Part shown: piece by piece, positions 35,053-44,396 of the stretch
How positions within the stretch are numbered: the first letter of the stretch is position 1
Layout: each line of letters starts with the position of its first letter
Program-made: the position numbers and the translations under genes
The notes under the pieces: generated by a model
Database searches by the model: none
Told to the model about the DNA's origin: nothing
The model's input: the letters and a program-made list of their open reading frames with translations, nothing else
Source of the DNA: Candidatus Hepatincola sp. Av
GTDB lineage: Bacteria > Pseudomonadota > Alphaproteobacteria > WRAU01 > Hepatincolaceae
Length of the DNA stretch: 64,000 bases
Assembly (NCBI GenBank): GCA_023518375.1
Contig: CP068450.1
Span: forward strand, 186,001 to 250,000
Reading direction: 5' to 3'

Positions 35053-36444
35053 ATGGCTAACCAGCAAAGTATTTTAAATATTTTTAAAATTGGAATAGGA
35101 CCATCAAGTTCCCATACTATAGGTCCAATTCTTATTGGTAATCGTTTTATAGAATTATTGCAAAAGCAAAATATTTTACAACAGATAATAAGGCTAAAGG
35201 TAGATCTATACGGTTCACTATCTTTAACTGGTAAAGGGCATTTAACAGATGTTGCAATTATATTAGGTTTAATGGGTTACAAAATTGATACTATAAACTC
35301 TGCAGAAATTCCTAATATTATAGCAATTTGTAAAAAACAAGAAATCCTTAATATCAATCAACAGCATAAAATTACCTTCACAGAAAAAGATATTGTGTTT
35401 AATCCTAATTTTTTAGATCTGCATGAAAATGCTATTATTCTTAGTGCTTATTCTAAGAAAGGTTTATTAGTGCAAGAAACCTATTTTTCTATAGGTGGTG
35501 GTTCTATTGCTACAAAAGCAGAATTACTCAGTAAAGAAAATAATTCTAAGGATCTAAAAATTAAATATGACTTTAAAAATGCTGAAGAATTACTAACTTT
35601 ATGTGAAAAATATAAATTAAAGATTTCAGATATTGCTTTAAAAAGGGAAATATCTTTTTTTTCTAAAGAAGAAATTGAAAATTACTATTTAAAAATATGG
35701 CAAACTATGCAAAATACGGTAAAAGCTGGGCTTAGTAAAACTGGTAAATTATCTACTGTTTTGCCTATAGTTCGCCGTGCTAAGAACCTGCACGATATTT
35801 TAATTGCTAACGAAAGAAAAAAAATATATAACGATACCGCTTCAATGGATTGGATTACCGCTTTTGCTTTAGCAACATCAGAAGAAAACGCATCTGGCAA
35901 TAAAGTAGTAACCTCACCAACTAATGGTGCCTGTGGGATTATCCCTGCGGTACTTCATTATTACCAAAAATTTTTTCAACAACTTACCAATACAGAAATA
36001 GTGCAGTTCTTTCTAACCGCATCAGCCATTGGTTATATTTTTAGAACTAATGCTTCCATTTCTGGTGCCGAAGCTGGATGCCAAGCTGAAGTAGGAGTAG
36101 CTAGTTCTATGGCTGCGGCGGCCTTAACCGAGATTATGGGAGGGAACTACAAGAAAGTAGCTAATGCTGCGGAAATTGCAATGGAACATCATTTAGGTTT
36201 AACTTGCGATCCTGTTGCCGGCTTAGTTATGGTACCATGTATTGAGCGTAATGCTTTTGGAGCTGTAAAAGCTGTAATGGCAGCTAAGATGGCATTAAGC
36301 AATGATGGGCATATTGTTTCTTTAGATGATATTGTAAAAATTATGTATGAAACAGGAAAAGATATTAAAGTAGATTATAGGGAAACCTCAAAAGGTGGTT
36401 TAGCAAAACATCTAAGAAAAATGTTAACTCGTTACAACACATAA
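35053..36444 (+). CDS. sdaA: L-serine dehydratase, iron-sulfur type
   Basis: Deaminates L-serine to pyruvate and ammonia. Fused beta and alpha domains in one 463-residue chain. The N-terminal motif is GIGPSSSHTIGPI; the iron-sulfur cysteines are in SPTNGACGIIPAVLHYY, GAEAGCQAEVGVASSMAAAAL and HHLGLTCDPVAGLVMVPCIERN. Feeding serine carbon into pyruvate fits with the peptide and amino-acid importers in this window. Its last 13 bases overlap the convergent chromate transporter gene. Monocistronic, preceded by an AT-rich leader of 250 bases. Confidence 0.95.
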   Translation: MANQQSILNIFKIGIGPSSSHTIGPILIGNRFIELLQKQNILQQIIRLKVDLYGSLSLTGKGHLTDVAIILGLMGYKIDTINSAEIPNIIAICKKQEILNINQQHKITFTEKDIVFNPNFLDLHENAIILSAYSKKGLLVQETYFSIGGGSIATKAELLSKENNSKDLKIKYDFKNAEELLTLCEKYKLKISDIALKREISFFSKEEIENYYLKIWQTMQNTVKAGLSKTGKLSTVLPIVRRAKNLHDILIANERKKIYNDTASMDWITAFALATSEENASGNKVVTSPTNGACGIIPAVLHYYQKFFQQLTNTEIVQFFLTASAIGYIFRTNASISGAEAGCQAEVGVASSMAAAALTEIMGGNYKKVANAAEIAMEHHLGLTCDPVAGLVMVPCIERNAFGAVKAVMAAKMALSNDGHIVSLDDIVKIMYETGKDIKVDYRETSKGGLAKHLRKMLTRYNT

Positions 36445-36968
36445 TAACCAATAAAACCACAGGTAATAATTACCAAAATAGGATGAATCTTTGTTTTTAG
36501 TAAAATTATTGTAGAAACTAATAAAGTTATTCCAGAATACCAATAATAAAAATTGCTATTACTTTTATGAAAGAATAAATCAAAAACAACATATAATAAT
36601 AAAGCAATAATAGCAGGAGATAAATACAAACTAATTCTTTTAATAACTTTGTTATCCATATGTTTATTTAGAATATAAAAAGTAATTAAATATATTATTA
36701 GTGGTGGTAAACAAAGAGCAAGTAAACCAAAAACTACTGCCCACATATTATATTCTAAGAAACCTACATAAGTAGTTATCATAGTAGCTACAGGACCAGG
36801 TAAAGCCGTAGCATAAGTTATAGCTTGAGTTAAAGTTGCTTGAGAAGTAATATGAAATTCTCTTAAAAAAACTTCCTGATACATCGGAATAAAGGCTTTA
36901 CCTCCACCAAAAGAGGTGATTCCAAGTAAAAAATTAGCATAAATAAATTTTATAGTAGAGGTCATCAT
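36432..36968 (-). CDS. chrA: Chromate transporter, short-chain subunit 2
   Basis: Half-size CHR-family membrane protein of 178 residues. Family motifs FLLGITSFGGGKAFIPMYQEVFL near the N-terminus and ATALPGPVATMITTYVGFLEYN follow. About five to six hydrophobic segments. Pairs of short CHR proteins work together in place of one long ChrA. Lies 4 bases after the other half, so both form a unit. Substrate chromate is inferred from the family; sulfate or other anions are possible. Confidence 0.85.
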   Translation of the reverse strand: MMTSTIKFIYANFLLGITSFGGGKAFIPMYQEVFLREFHITSQATLTQAITYATALPGPVATMITTYVGFLEYNMWAVVFGLLALCLPPLIIYLITFYILNKHMDNKVIKRISLYLSPAIIALLLYVVFDLFFHKSNSNFYYWYSGITLLVSTIILLKTKIHPILVIITCGFIGYYVL

Positions 36969-36972
36969 ATTT

Positions 36973-37521
36973 TTATAAAAACCTCATAAAGCACAAACAA
37001 AAAATTAAAATTGCTAAAATAATAATTATTTTTATATGTAATAATAATGCAGCTAAAGTAGCAAAAAAAATTAATCCATAAACAACCCAATTGTAATTTT
37101 CTTTCGTATTAGTTAAAAAGAGTTGAATAGTAAAAGCTAGTAACATACCAATAATAGCTGGTAAAATAGCTTTACTAATTTGTTGAAGTTTGTCAATTGG
37201 TAATAGTTTATTAGCTAGTACAACTACCCCAATTAAAAGACCTGGTCCTATGGTTAAATTAATAATTAAAGCTAGTAGTAACCCTAATTTTTTGCCAGCT
37301 TCATAAGAAATATGTAAGGAAATTTGAAAAATTGTAGGTCCAGGTAACGCATTAGCTAGAATTACCATATTATTGAAAGTTTGGTTGTTAGTAAGTTTAT
37401 ATTTTTCTATAAATTCTTTGTGAACTAAAGAAATAACAGCAACTCCCCCACCAAAGCTAAATAATGCAATTTTTAAATTAGCTAACATGATATTCTTTAA
37501 AATAATTATTTTATTAGGCAT
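36973..37521 (-). CDS. chrA: Chromate transporter, short-chain subunit 1
   Basis: Partner half, 182 residues, with ALFSFGGGVAVISLVHKEFIEKYKL and NALPGPTIFQISLHISYEAGKKLG. Probably makes a heterodimer with the following gene product. The start at 37521 (MPNKIIILKNIMLANLKIAL) is a little longer than in homologues; the internal ATG at 37488 (MLANLKIALFSFGGG) is also possible. Confidence 0.85.
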   Translation of the reverse strand: MPNKIIILKNIMLANLKIALFSFGGGVAVISLVHKEFIEKYKLTNNQTFNNMVILANALPGPTIFQISLHISYEAGKKLGLLLALIINLTIGPGLLIGVVVLANKLLPIDKLQQISKAILPAIIGMLLAFTIQLFLTNTKENYNWVVYGLIFFATLAALLLHIKIIIILAILIFCLCFMRFL

Positions 37522-37613
37522 AATCTGTGTTCTTTACGTATAGGTTAATAAGATAATGTAATAATGCTAGTTGAATGTGCATCTACTTGCAAGCAACTAA
37601 TATAGATATTGTA

Positions 37614-38801
37614 TTAATATAATTTTTCTTTTTTTAATTTCATAATTCTAAGATAAGATTCATTTATTCTATCCATAGAAATTTTTCCATTTTTAATGTT
37701 CTTTTTAATAATAACAACAATTTTAGCAGCAACATTTTTATTATATTCACCTAAATTATTGGAATAAGCTATAATATCACCACCAGCATTAATAAAACTA
37801 GTTACAGCTTCATCTAAGCCATAATATTTTTCAATGGCTCCCATTTTTAAATCATCACTAATTACAACACCATTAAATTTTAATTGTTCTCTTAAAATTT
37901 CGGTAATGAATTTTCTAGATAAACTAGCAGGATATTTTGAATCTATTTTACTATTTATTAAATGAGCCACCATAACTGTATCTTGGTAATTATTTTGGAT
38001 AATTTCTTTGAATGGTTTCATTTCTTGGGGCTTATATGTATTGGTAATATCAACTAAACCTAAGTGAGAGTCTTTTGTAGAACTTCCATGACCTGGAAAG
38101 TGCTTTAATGATGTAATAATTCCATATTTATGCTGACCTTGAATATAAGCATTACCATAAACTATAACTTTATTAGGATCATTAGAAAAAGACCTATCAA
38201 CTGCTCCAATAATAGGGTTGTTGGGATTAATGTTAACATCAATTGCCGGAGCGAAGTTCATATTAAAACCGCTATTTTTTAAATCTTTTGCTATTTGAGT
38301 AGATTCATTATAAACAGCATCTGCATTATTCATAGCTCCTAAACTAGCTGGAGATTTATACGTTCTAAAGCCATTACTTTTATTAAGGCGAGCTACAAAA
38401 CCACCTTCTTGATCTACACTAATAAATAGTTTAATATCTGCCAATGCCTGCATACTAGCATTCAGTTTTTCTACTTGTTGTTTACTAGTAATATTACTAG
38501 TTTTTCCGTTAGCTAAAGGTTTATTAAAAAGGGTAACACCTCCAATGTGATATTTTTGAATATAGTCAGCTAATTCTTTATTAATAGTAGTTCCACTAAA
38601 TCCTAACATAAGCATCTGCCCAATTTTTATGTCTAAGGGAACATTTTTATAATTAGTAATTAAACTTTCATCAAACTCTTTGCCATAAAAATTAACTAGG
38701 GTTACTAATAAGAATATTATTAATAATAATAGTAAAAATAAATAACTATAGAGTTTTTTTATTATTTGATACAAATAATAATGAAAATTAAAAATTATCA
38801 T
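37614..38801 (-). CDS. GH3 family beta-N-acetylhexosaminidase-like enzyme (NagZ-like), membrane-anchored
   Basis: A 395-residue glycoside hydrolase family 3 protein. The NagZ signature KHFPGHGSSTKDSHLGLVDI (with His and Asp of the catalytic dyad) is intact; the nucleophile Asp is in GVVISDDLKMGAIEKYYG; LFISVDQEGGFVARLNK is the substrate-binding segment. It has an N-terminal membrane helix (LFLLLLLIIFLLVTLVNFYG), unlike cytosolic NagZ, so it is probably periplasmic. It likely removes GlcNAc from wall or glycan fragments. Downstream of the sialic-acid genes (133 bases) on the same strand, so co-expression is possible. Confidence 0.85.
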   Translation of the reverse strand: MIIFNFHYYLYQIIKKLYSYLFLLLLLIIFLLVTLVNFYGKEFDESLITNYKNVPLDIKIGQMLMLGFSGTTINKELADYIQKYHIGGVTLFNKPLANGKTSNITSKQQVEKLNASMQALADIKLFISVDQEGGFVARLNKSNGFRTYKSPASLGAMNNADAVYNESTQIAKDLKNSGFNMNFAPAIDVNINPNNPIIGAVDRSFSNDPNKVIVYGNAYIQGQHKYGIITSLKHFPGHGSSTKDSHLGLVDITNTYKPQEMKPFKEIIQNNYQDTVMVAHLINSKIDSKYPASLSRKFITEILREQLKFNGVVISDDLKMGAIEKYYGLDEAVTSFINAGGDIIAYSNNLGEYNKNVAAKIVVIIKKNIKNGKISMDRINESYLRIMKLKKEKLY

Positions 38802-38934
38802 ATATAAACTCCAAAATGTTTAAGAATTTAGCTGTTACTAAATGTAGATTAATTGTTAGCAAAAAATAATATATATAAACTATTATCTAAATTCTTAAAC
38901 TTACTAGTTACAACAAATTACAAAAGTAATTAAG

Positions 38935-39606
38935 CTAGTTTTTATATTTTTTTAGTAATATTTCTACAATAAGCCAATCTAATTCTTCATCAATTTCTAA
39001 ATTGGTATACTCTGGCATTTCATAAATGGCAATCTTACCACTTAATCTATTTTTGTATTTTAGAATATTTTGTATTTTGTTAATGTAAAAAGCACCATTT
39101 TCCATAAAATATCCAGAAAAATCTTGCCTTCTAGGGCGTTTTTTATAGTTATAGTTTATAGGGTTACCAGTTTTATCCCACAAGAATCTTTTAGAAACAA
39201 CTCCACTTAGTAAAGAATCTGCTTTTGAATCGTACAGTAGTTGTAATCCTTCATTAATATGTTTAGAGTCTAACAAGGGTGAGGTAGCTTGAACTAATAT
39301 AAAAAGATCATTATCTTGGTAAGAATTTTTTTCTAAGAATTCTAATATTACAGATTCAGTGGATGAACTATCCTGTGCATTTTTAGAGCTTCTTTGGAAA
39401 ATTTTTACCTTATTAAAGCCCATAGCATTAACTGTATCTGTAATATCTTTAGAATCAGTAGCTACATAGATTTCATCAACCTTAGAGACTTCTAAGGCTT
39501 CTAACACCCAATAACATAAAGGTTTGCCATTAATTACTTTAATGTTTTTTAAGGGGATAGACTTAGACCCACCTCGTAAAGGTAAAAAACCAATAGTTTT
39601 ATGCAC
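38935..39606 (-). CDS. neuA: CMP-sialic acid synthetase (cytidylyltransferase)
   Basis: Activates a nonulosonic acid with CTP. The nucleotide-binding motif is FLPLRGGSKSIPLKNIKVINGKPL at the N-terminus (R-x-GSK-x-x-P-x-KN); FILVQATSPLLDSKHINEG is the QPTSPLR equivalent; RRQDFSGYFMENGAFYI is the substrate-binding part. 223 residues. Its start overlaps the neuB stop by one base, so the pair is co-translated. PseF- or LegF-type enzymes share the fold, so the exact sugar (Neu5Ac, pseudaminic or legionaminic acid) is open. Confidence 0.88.
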   Translation of the reverse strand: MHKTIGFLPLRGGSKSIPLKNIKVINGKPLCYWVLEALEVSKVDEIYVATDSKDITDTVNAMGFNKVKIFQRSSKNAQDSSSTESVILEFLEKNSYQDNDLFILVQATSPLLDSKHINEGLQLLYDSKADSLLSGVVSKRFLWDKTGNPINYNYKKRPRRQDFSGYFMENGAFYINKIQNILKYKNRLSGKIAIYEMPEYTNLEIDEELDWLIVEILLKKYKN

Positions 39607-40490
39607 TATTTTGCTCTGTATTTTAGTTTTTCTCGTTGTTCTTTTTCAATTTCTAAAATTTCAGATTTTTTAAAAGTTAAGGCTTTATAAGTATTATTTA
39701 AGTCTCTGCAGAGTTTAGTCATACCCGTAGGTTCAAGGGAAGCGGCATGATCTGTTCCTTTCCAAGATCTATCTTTTGTGAAATGTCTTTCAATATATAC
39801 AGCACCTAATGTATAGGCAGCCACATCTATAGCAATGCCTAAATGATGCCCTGAAAAACCAATAGATTTAACTCTAGTATCGTATTTGTTGTATAAATTA
39901 TTAATTTCTAATAATGAAATATCTTCAAAAGGTACAGGATAACCAGAAGTACAAGCATAAATAACTAAGCGATTTTTTGCTACGCCAGTTTCTTCAAAAA
40001 ATTTTACAAGATCTTCGCTTTCTAGCTTTGAGGTCATACCAAAGGATACATGAATATCACCTTTGTAGTCATCTCTTAAAATTTTAAGCATTTCATAATG
40101 GTTATTACAAGCTGAAGGTACTTTTAAAAACTTAGGGTTTAAAGCAACCATTTCTTTAGCAGAAGTTACGTCCCATACTGAAGTTGAATATTCAATATTA
40201 ATACTTTCTGCATATTTTTTTAATTCTGCATGCTGTTCTTGAGTAAATTCTAAGAATTCACGATGTTCACCATAAGTTGCACCATAGGCATGATATGGGT
40301 TAGGATGAGGAGCTTTATATTGTTCTTTTGTAAGTAGCTCTTTAGGAGTTCTTTTTTGGAATTTAGCAATATTGCAACCTGCTTGCTTAGATAGTAAAAT
40401 AAGTTCTTTTGCAATATCCATACTACCTTTATGGTTGGCTCCAATTTCAGAAATTACAATAGGTTTTTGGTAAGAATAGTTAAATGCCAT
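39606..40490 (-). CDS. neuB: N-acetylneuraminate synthase-like protein lacking the SAF domain
   Basis: Condenses phosphoenolpyruvate with an N-acetylhexosamine to form a nonulosonic acid. Motifs: KPIVISEIGANHKGSMDIAKELI, KFQKRTPKELLT, STSVWDVTSAKEM, LKVPSACNN, GFSGHHLGIAIDVAAYTLGAVYIERHFTKDRSWKGTDHAASLEP. This covers the TIM barrel. At 294 residues it ends before the C-terminal antifreeze-like SAF domain that standard NeuB (about 340 residues) uses to close the partner's active site. Upstream is the transferase gene (18-base gap). Confidence 0.88.
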   Translation of the reverse strand: MAFNYSYQKPIVISEIGANHKGSMDIAKELILLSKQAGCNIAKFQKRTPKELLTKEQYKAPHPNPYHAYGATYGEHREFLEFTQEQHAELKKYAESINIEYSTSVWDVTSAKEMVALNPKFLKVPSACNNHYEMLKILRDDYKGDIHVSFGMTSKLESEDLVKFFEETGVAKNRLVIYACTSGYPVPFEDISLLEINNLYNKYDTRVKSIGFSGHHLGIAIDVAAYTLGAVYIERHFTKDRSWKGTDHAASLEPTGMTKLCRDLNNTYKALTFKKSEILEIEKEQREKLKYRAK

Positions 40491-40508
40491 GTTGAATAAC
40501 CTTAATTG

Positions 40509-41564
40509 TTAAAATATTTTATATATAAATGTTAGCATTTTTCTATAAAGATACAATAACTTATTATATTTTAGGCTCTTACTTTCTAGGTCTGGTATAT
40601 ATTGTTGGGTAAATTCAGCAATCAATGCAGGGTATAAAGAAAAGGTATTTATTCTTTGGCTTAACATAGTATAAGAGGTTAACGCAGGAATATTAAATAA
40701 GTAAGGTAAAGTAAATAAAGAAGTGGAATAAACCGAAAATACTAAAGAAATTTTTATTAAATTACCAATTATTTCTACAGGAAGGTTATCTATTTCCTTT
40801 AACAAGGTAAAGTTTTCTTTACCACAAATCTTTTGTAATACAGGGTAATAAGATTGAGTAGACTTAGGATGATCTTTAAATAAAATATGATACCCATTTT
40901 TTATTAATAATTTAATATTATAAATATATAAATCTTCAAGTTGTTTATGTTTCTTCTTATGTTTTTGAAAATAGTATTGGGGTAAAACTAAAGCATACTT
41001 ATAAGAGGTTGGGTAGTTATTTTTTAAAACAGGATGATGTGCTTGGTATTGTTGAATATTATTTAATAAGGACTGTTTGTTAATAGGTTTAAATTCCTTA
41101 GGGAATAAGTGTTTTATAGTAGCATTATAAAATAAATAATAAGTAGAGTGTTTTTTTAATAATTTTTGTAGAGAGTGATCGTATAACCCCTTAATATAAG
41201 ACATTAAACCTTCTTCATAGAAAATAAAACTTGCTTTAGGATATATTTTATATAAAAGTTTATACCACTTTTTAGTGGTAGAATTAATAGGCAGGTAAAT
41301 TTCTTGAATATCAGAAAGCTCATTTTTAAGAAGAGTAAGGTTAAAACTAAATTTTCTTTGATATTCTAATAAATTAAAATGTTTTTTATAATTAAAGAAA
41401 AAATTAGCAAAATTAAGTTGAAAAGAAATTCTTTCAGGGTTTAGAGTTTTTAAATAATATAATAAATAATTATTACTATTAGTAGGATCCTTCTTTTGTT
41501 CTGCTAGCACGGCAGATAACAACAAAGTAGTAAAAGCTCCATTAGTAACTAATAAACGATTCAT
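40509..41564 (-). CDS. Alpha-2,8-polysialyltransferase-like glycosyltransferase
   Basis: A 351-residue GT-B protein with the bacterial sialyltransferase motifs: the D/E-D/E-G motif E117-E118-G119 in FIFYEEGLMSYIKG, the HP motif H232-P233 in ILFKDHPKS, and the S/T-S motif at 280-282 in FSVYSTSLFTLPYLF. These three appear in CAZy families GT38, GT52 and GT97. With NeuB and NeuA next door it likely transfers CMP-activated sialic acid to a surface glycan. It is basic and Tyr/Leu-rich; no membrane helix. The acceptor is unknown. Confidence 0.78.
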   Translation of the reverse strand: MNRLLVTNGAFTTLLLSAVLAEQKKDPTNSNNYLLYYLKTLNPERISFQLNFANFFFNYKKHFNLLEYQRKFSFNLTLLKNELSDIQEIYLPINSTTKKWYKLLYKIYPKASFIFYEEGLMSYIKGLYDHSLQKLLKKHSTYYLFYNATIKHLFPKEFKPINKQSLLNNIQQYQAHHPVLKNNYPTSYKYALVLPQYYFQKHKKKHKQLEDLYIYNIKLLIKNGYHILFKDHPKSTQSYYPVLQKICGKENFTLLKEIDNLPVEIIGNLIKISLVFSVYSTSLFTLPYLFNIPALTSYTMLSQRINTFSLYPALIAEFTQQYIPDLESKSLKYNKLLYLYRKMLTFIYKIF

Positions 41565-41582
41565 AATTAATAAATATTACAC

Positions 41583-43250
41583 TTATACCGCAAAGAATAA
41601 GAAGATAATAATTACTCCTATAGTAATACCTGGGTAAATTAAATAACCACTAGGTTTTTGAGTATGTTGTATATACTTTTTGAAAGCATAGATATTATCT
41701 TGATCCACATGGTTTTCTTTAGCATTTTTAGCCAAATCATAATATAAATATTGTTGTAATTCTGGAAGTATATTAGGAATATAAGGTGCTAAATATTTAT
41801 ATTCTCCATTAGGTAATTTAACAATAATAAGCCCTCTAGCAGACTGTAGATTAAATTTAGCTGAATTTACCATTTTAGAATCATCTATATAATAGCCATC
41901 TCCTCCTTTTTTTAAATTAAAAGAGAATTTTAGATCGTTATTAATCCAATTCAAGTTAGGGTTATTTTTTAATTGCTGAATAGGTCGGTCTAAGATAGCG
42001 TAACCATTATAAGTAATTTCTTCAACTGTTGTAGTTTCTGAATTTTTTTCAGAGGTTTTACTACCTGTAGCTAATGGGTTATTTTCATCACCTAATTGCA
42101 ATTTTTGTTTTTGCATACGGATATTAAATATTTGCCCTGTCTCTATATCAAACCAAGTTCCAATAACTTTATTTACTCTTTCACTAATTAAATCTTTTTG
42201 TAAGGCATAAATAGCAAAAACTTCATTTTCAGATAATTTTGTACTAATTTCTTTAGCAATTTCTGTATACATATCAGGGGTATAGGAATATTTAGGTAAG
42301 TAAGTTGTTTTATAAAATTCCATTTTTTTAGTTTTTTTAGCGTACTTGTTATCTAGTTTTGATTGCCACTTATTAAGAATAGGAGTAATAGTATTAAGAT
42401 TTTTTATAGTTTCATCTATTACTTGTTTAACATTATAAGAAGTTAAGTTTACAACTACTGCATCTAAGTTAACATATTTAGCTTTTCCATTTTCATCTCG
42501 CCCTGCTAATAGAGTGTAATTATTTAGAGCAAGAAGATCTTTATTATCTATCACTTCAGCTTCTTTAATAGACCGGTACCAGTAGTTATCTTCTATATCA
42601 CGAATGTTGCCATTTAAGAATAAAACTTCGTGTACGAATTCATGAATATCTGGTTCTTCAAACTTTTTCATAATAATTAAATTAGCATTTAAGTAAGCAC
42701 CATAGGCTTTTAATTGATTCACATTTAACTTCTTAACAATTGTTAATTTTCCTACTTTATTAAAAGAAGGAAAAAATTTATTAGCATAGGCATCAATAGA
42801 TTCTTTCAGATCTAAGTGCGACATTAAAATTGGTTCATCTCTATCAAAAAACTTGCCATTATAAACTTGTTTTTGTGTTTTTGTTTTAGGCATAAACAAG
42901 ATAGTATCTCGTTTCGTATAAGAAGTTGGTTGTAGTTTTTTGTCTAATAGTAGAATAAATTTTTTGTTAATGCCGTATTTATCTTTTATTAAGCCATAGT
43001 TAATTGGAGTAGGTTTAGTATTATTCTTAGTTACATTAGAATTAGTGTTAATTGAATTTTGGGAAGAATTAGGTTCAGGTGGTGGTAATTGTTGTAGATT
43101 ATTCCCGTTGACTGCTTGATTTTGCTGGTTATTATTTACAGGTGTTTTAGTAGAATTTTGTACCTTAGGAGTGCTAGAACAAGAAGTAATAACAAAAAGT
43201 GTTAAAGCAAGAAAAATACTTGTAACTAAACGCAAATATACCATTTTCAA
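41583..43250 (-). CDS. Large lipoprotein with HExxH zinc-protease motif, C-terminal membrane helix
   Basis: A 555-residue protein of unknown family. Lipobox VITSC gives Cys24, followed by a 60-residue Asn/Pro/Gln-rich linker. Residues 203-207 read H-E-F-V-H, a HExxH motif, and Glu230 in YRSIKEAEV lies 23 residues after it, the spacing of the third zinc ligand in gluzincins. The C-terminal half is mixed alpha/beta with no known domain, and the last 20 residues (YPGITIGVIIIFLFFAV) form a membrane helix, unusual for a lipoprotein. First gene of the sialic-acid operon (18 bases ahead of the transferase). Protease function is inference. Confidence 0.65.
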   Translation of the reverse strand: MKMVYLRLVTSIFLALTLFVITSCSSTPKVQNSTKTPVNNNQQNQAVNGNNLQQLPPPEPNSSQNSINTNSNVTKNNTKPTPINYGLIKDKYGINKKFILLLDKKLQPTSYTKRDTILFMPKTKTQKQVYNGKFFDRDEPILMSHLDLKESIDAYANKFFPSFNKVGKLTIVKKLNVNQLKAYGAYLNANLIIMKKFEEPDIHEFVHEVLFLNGNIRDIEDNYWYRSIKEAEVIDNKDLLALNNYTLLAGRDENGKAKYVNLDAVVVNLTSYNVKQVIDETIKNLNTITPILNKWQSKLDNKYAKKTKKMEFYKTTYLPKYSYTPDMYTEIAKEISTKLSENEVFAIYALQKDLISERVNKVIGTWFDIETGQIFNIRMQKQKLQLGDENNPLATGSKTSEKNSETTTVEEITYNGYAILDRPIQQLKNNPNLNWINNDLKFSFNLKKGGDGYYIDDSKMVNSAKFNLQSARGLIIVKLPNGEYKYLAPYIPNILPELQQYLYYDLAKNAKENHVDQDNIYAFKKYIQHTQKPSGYLIYPGITIGVIIIFLFFAV

Positions 43251-43387
43251 CTGAATTAATTGTTAATATGAACTATAGAAATAATTATATAATACATATA
43301 TTTTTAAAACAAGAATAAGTTATGTTTATAAATTATAACTTATGTTAAAATATATGTATATAAGTACGAAGCTATGGAGATAGACCT

Positions 43388-44386
43388 ATGGTAAAAGTAT
43401 ACTTTTTTGGAACAAAGAACTATGTTCGAGACAGTTTTAATAATTTGAATCAACAGAATTTCAATTTTACACTTACATATGATAATTCCAATATTAATGT
43501 TAATACTGCTAAACTAGCAAATGGCTATGATGCTATTTGTGTTTTTGTAAATGATGTTATAGATACAGAAGTTATAAAAGTTTTAAAGCAGAATGGTGTA
43601 AAAATGATTGCCCTACGTTGTGCTGGTTTTAACAATGTAGATTTTTCAATGGCAAATAAAGAAGGCATAATGGTAGTAAGAGTTCCAGTTTATTCTCCTT
43701 ATGCGGTAGCAGAACATGCTTTTGCATTAATCTTAAGTTTAAATCGTAAAATACACAAAGCCTATAATAGGGTGAGAGAAGGTAATTTTGATATATCTGG
43801 CTTATTAGGTTTTGACTTACACGGTAAGAATATAGGAGTAATAGGTACAGGTAATATAGGTGAAAAATTCTTAAGAATTGCTAAAGGTTTTGGCTTAAAT
43901 TCCTTAGCTTACGATATATACCCTAATAAGGAACTTGCTAAAGAAATTGGCTTTACTTATACCGACCTAAACACTATTTATAAAGAAGCTGATATCATAG
44001 CTTTGCATTGCCCTTTAAGTAAAGATAACTATCATTTAATTAATAAAGATACTATAAAACAAATGAAAGATGGGGTAATGCTAATTAATACTAGTAGGGG
44101 TGGCTTAATTGCCACTAATGATTTAGTAGATGCTATGAAAACTGGTAAAATTGGCTCTGTAGCTTTAGATGTATATGAAAAAGAAGCTGACTACTTCTTC
44201 CAAGATCTTTCTCATGAAAATATTGATGATGATACTCTAGCTAGGTTACTTACTTTTAATAATGTATTAGTTACATCTCATCAGGCTTTCTTTACACAAG
44301 AAGCCTTAGCTAATATTGCTAGTGTAACCTTAGGTAATATTCATTCTTATTTCATAAAAAATAAATTAATTAACGATGTAAAATAA
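43388..44386 (+). CDS. ldhA: D-lactate dehydrogenase
   Basis: Fermentative NAD-dependent 2-hydroxyacid dehydrogenase of 332 residues, reducing pyruvate to D-lactate. Nucleotide motif GVIGTGNIGEKFLRIAKGFG; substrate/catalytic set: Arg in MLINTSRGGLI, Glu in VALDVYEKEADYFFQD, His in VTSHQAFFT. LRCAGFNNVDFSMA and YSPYAVAEHAFALILSLNRK are the LdhA-type signatures. Ribosome site GGAGAT before the ATG. A promoter-like stretch in the AT-rich 130-base gap upstream, but not clear enough to call. Confidence 0.93.
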   Translation: MVKVYFFGTKNYVRDSFNNLNQQNFNFTLTYDNSNINVNTAKLANGYDAICVFVNDVIDTEVIKVLKQNGVKMIALRCAGFNNVDFSMANKEGIMVVRVPVYSPYAVAEHAFALILSLNRKIHKAYNRVREGNFDISGLLGFDLHGKNIGVIGTGNIGEKFLRIAKGFGLNSLAYDIYPNKELAKEIGFTYTDLNTIYKEADIIALHCPLSKDNYHLINKDTIKQMKDGVMLINTSRGGLIATNDLVDAMKTGKIGSVALDVYEKEADYFFQDLSHENIDDDTLARLLTFNNVLVTSHQAFFTQEALANIASVTLGNIHSYFIKNKLINDVK

Positions 44387-44396
44387 GGAGAGTAAC

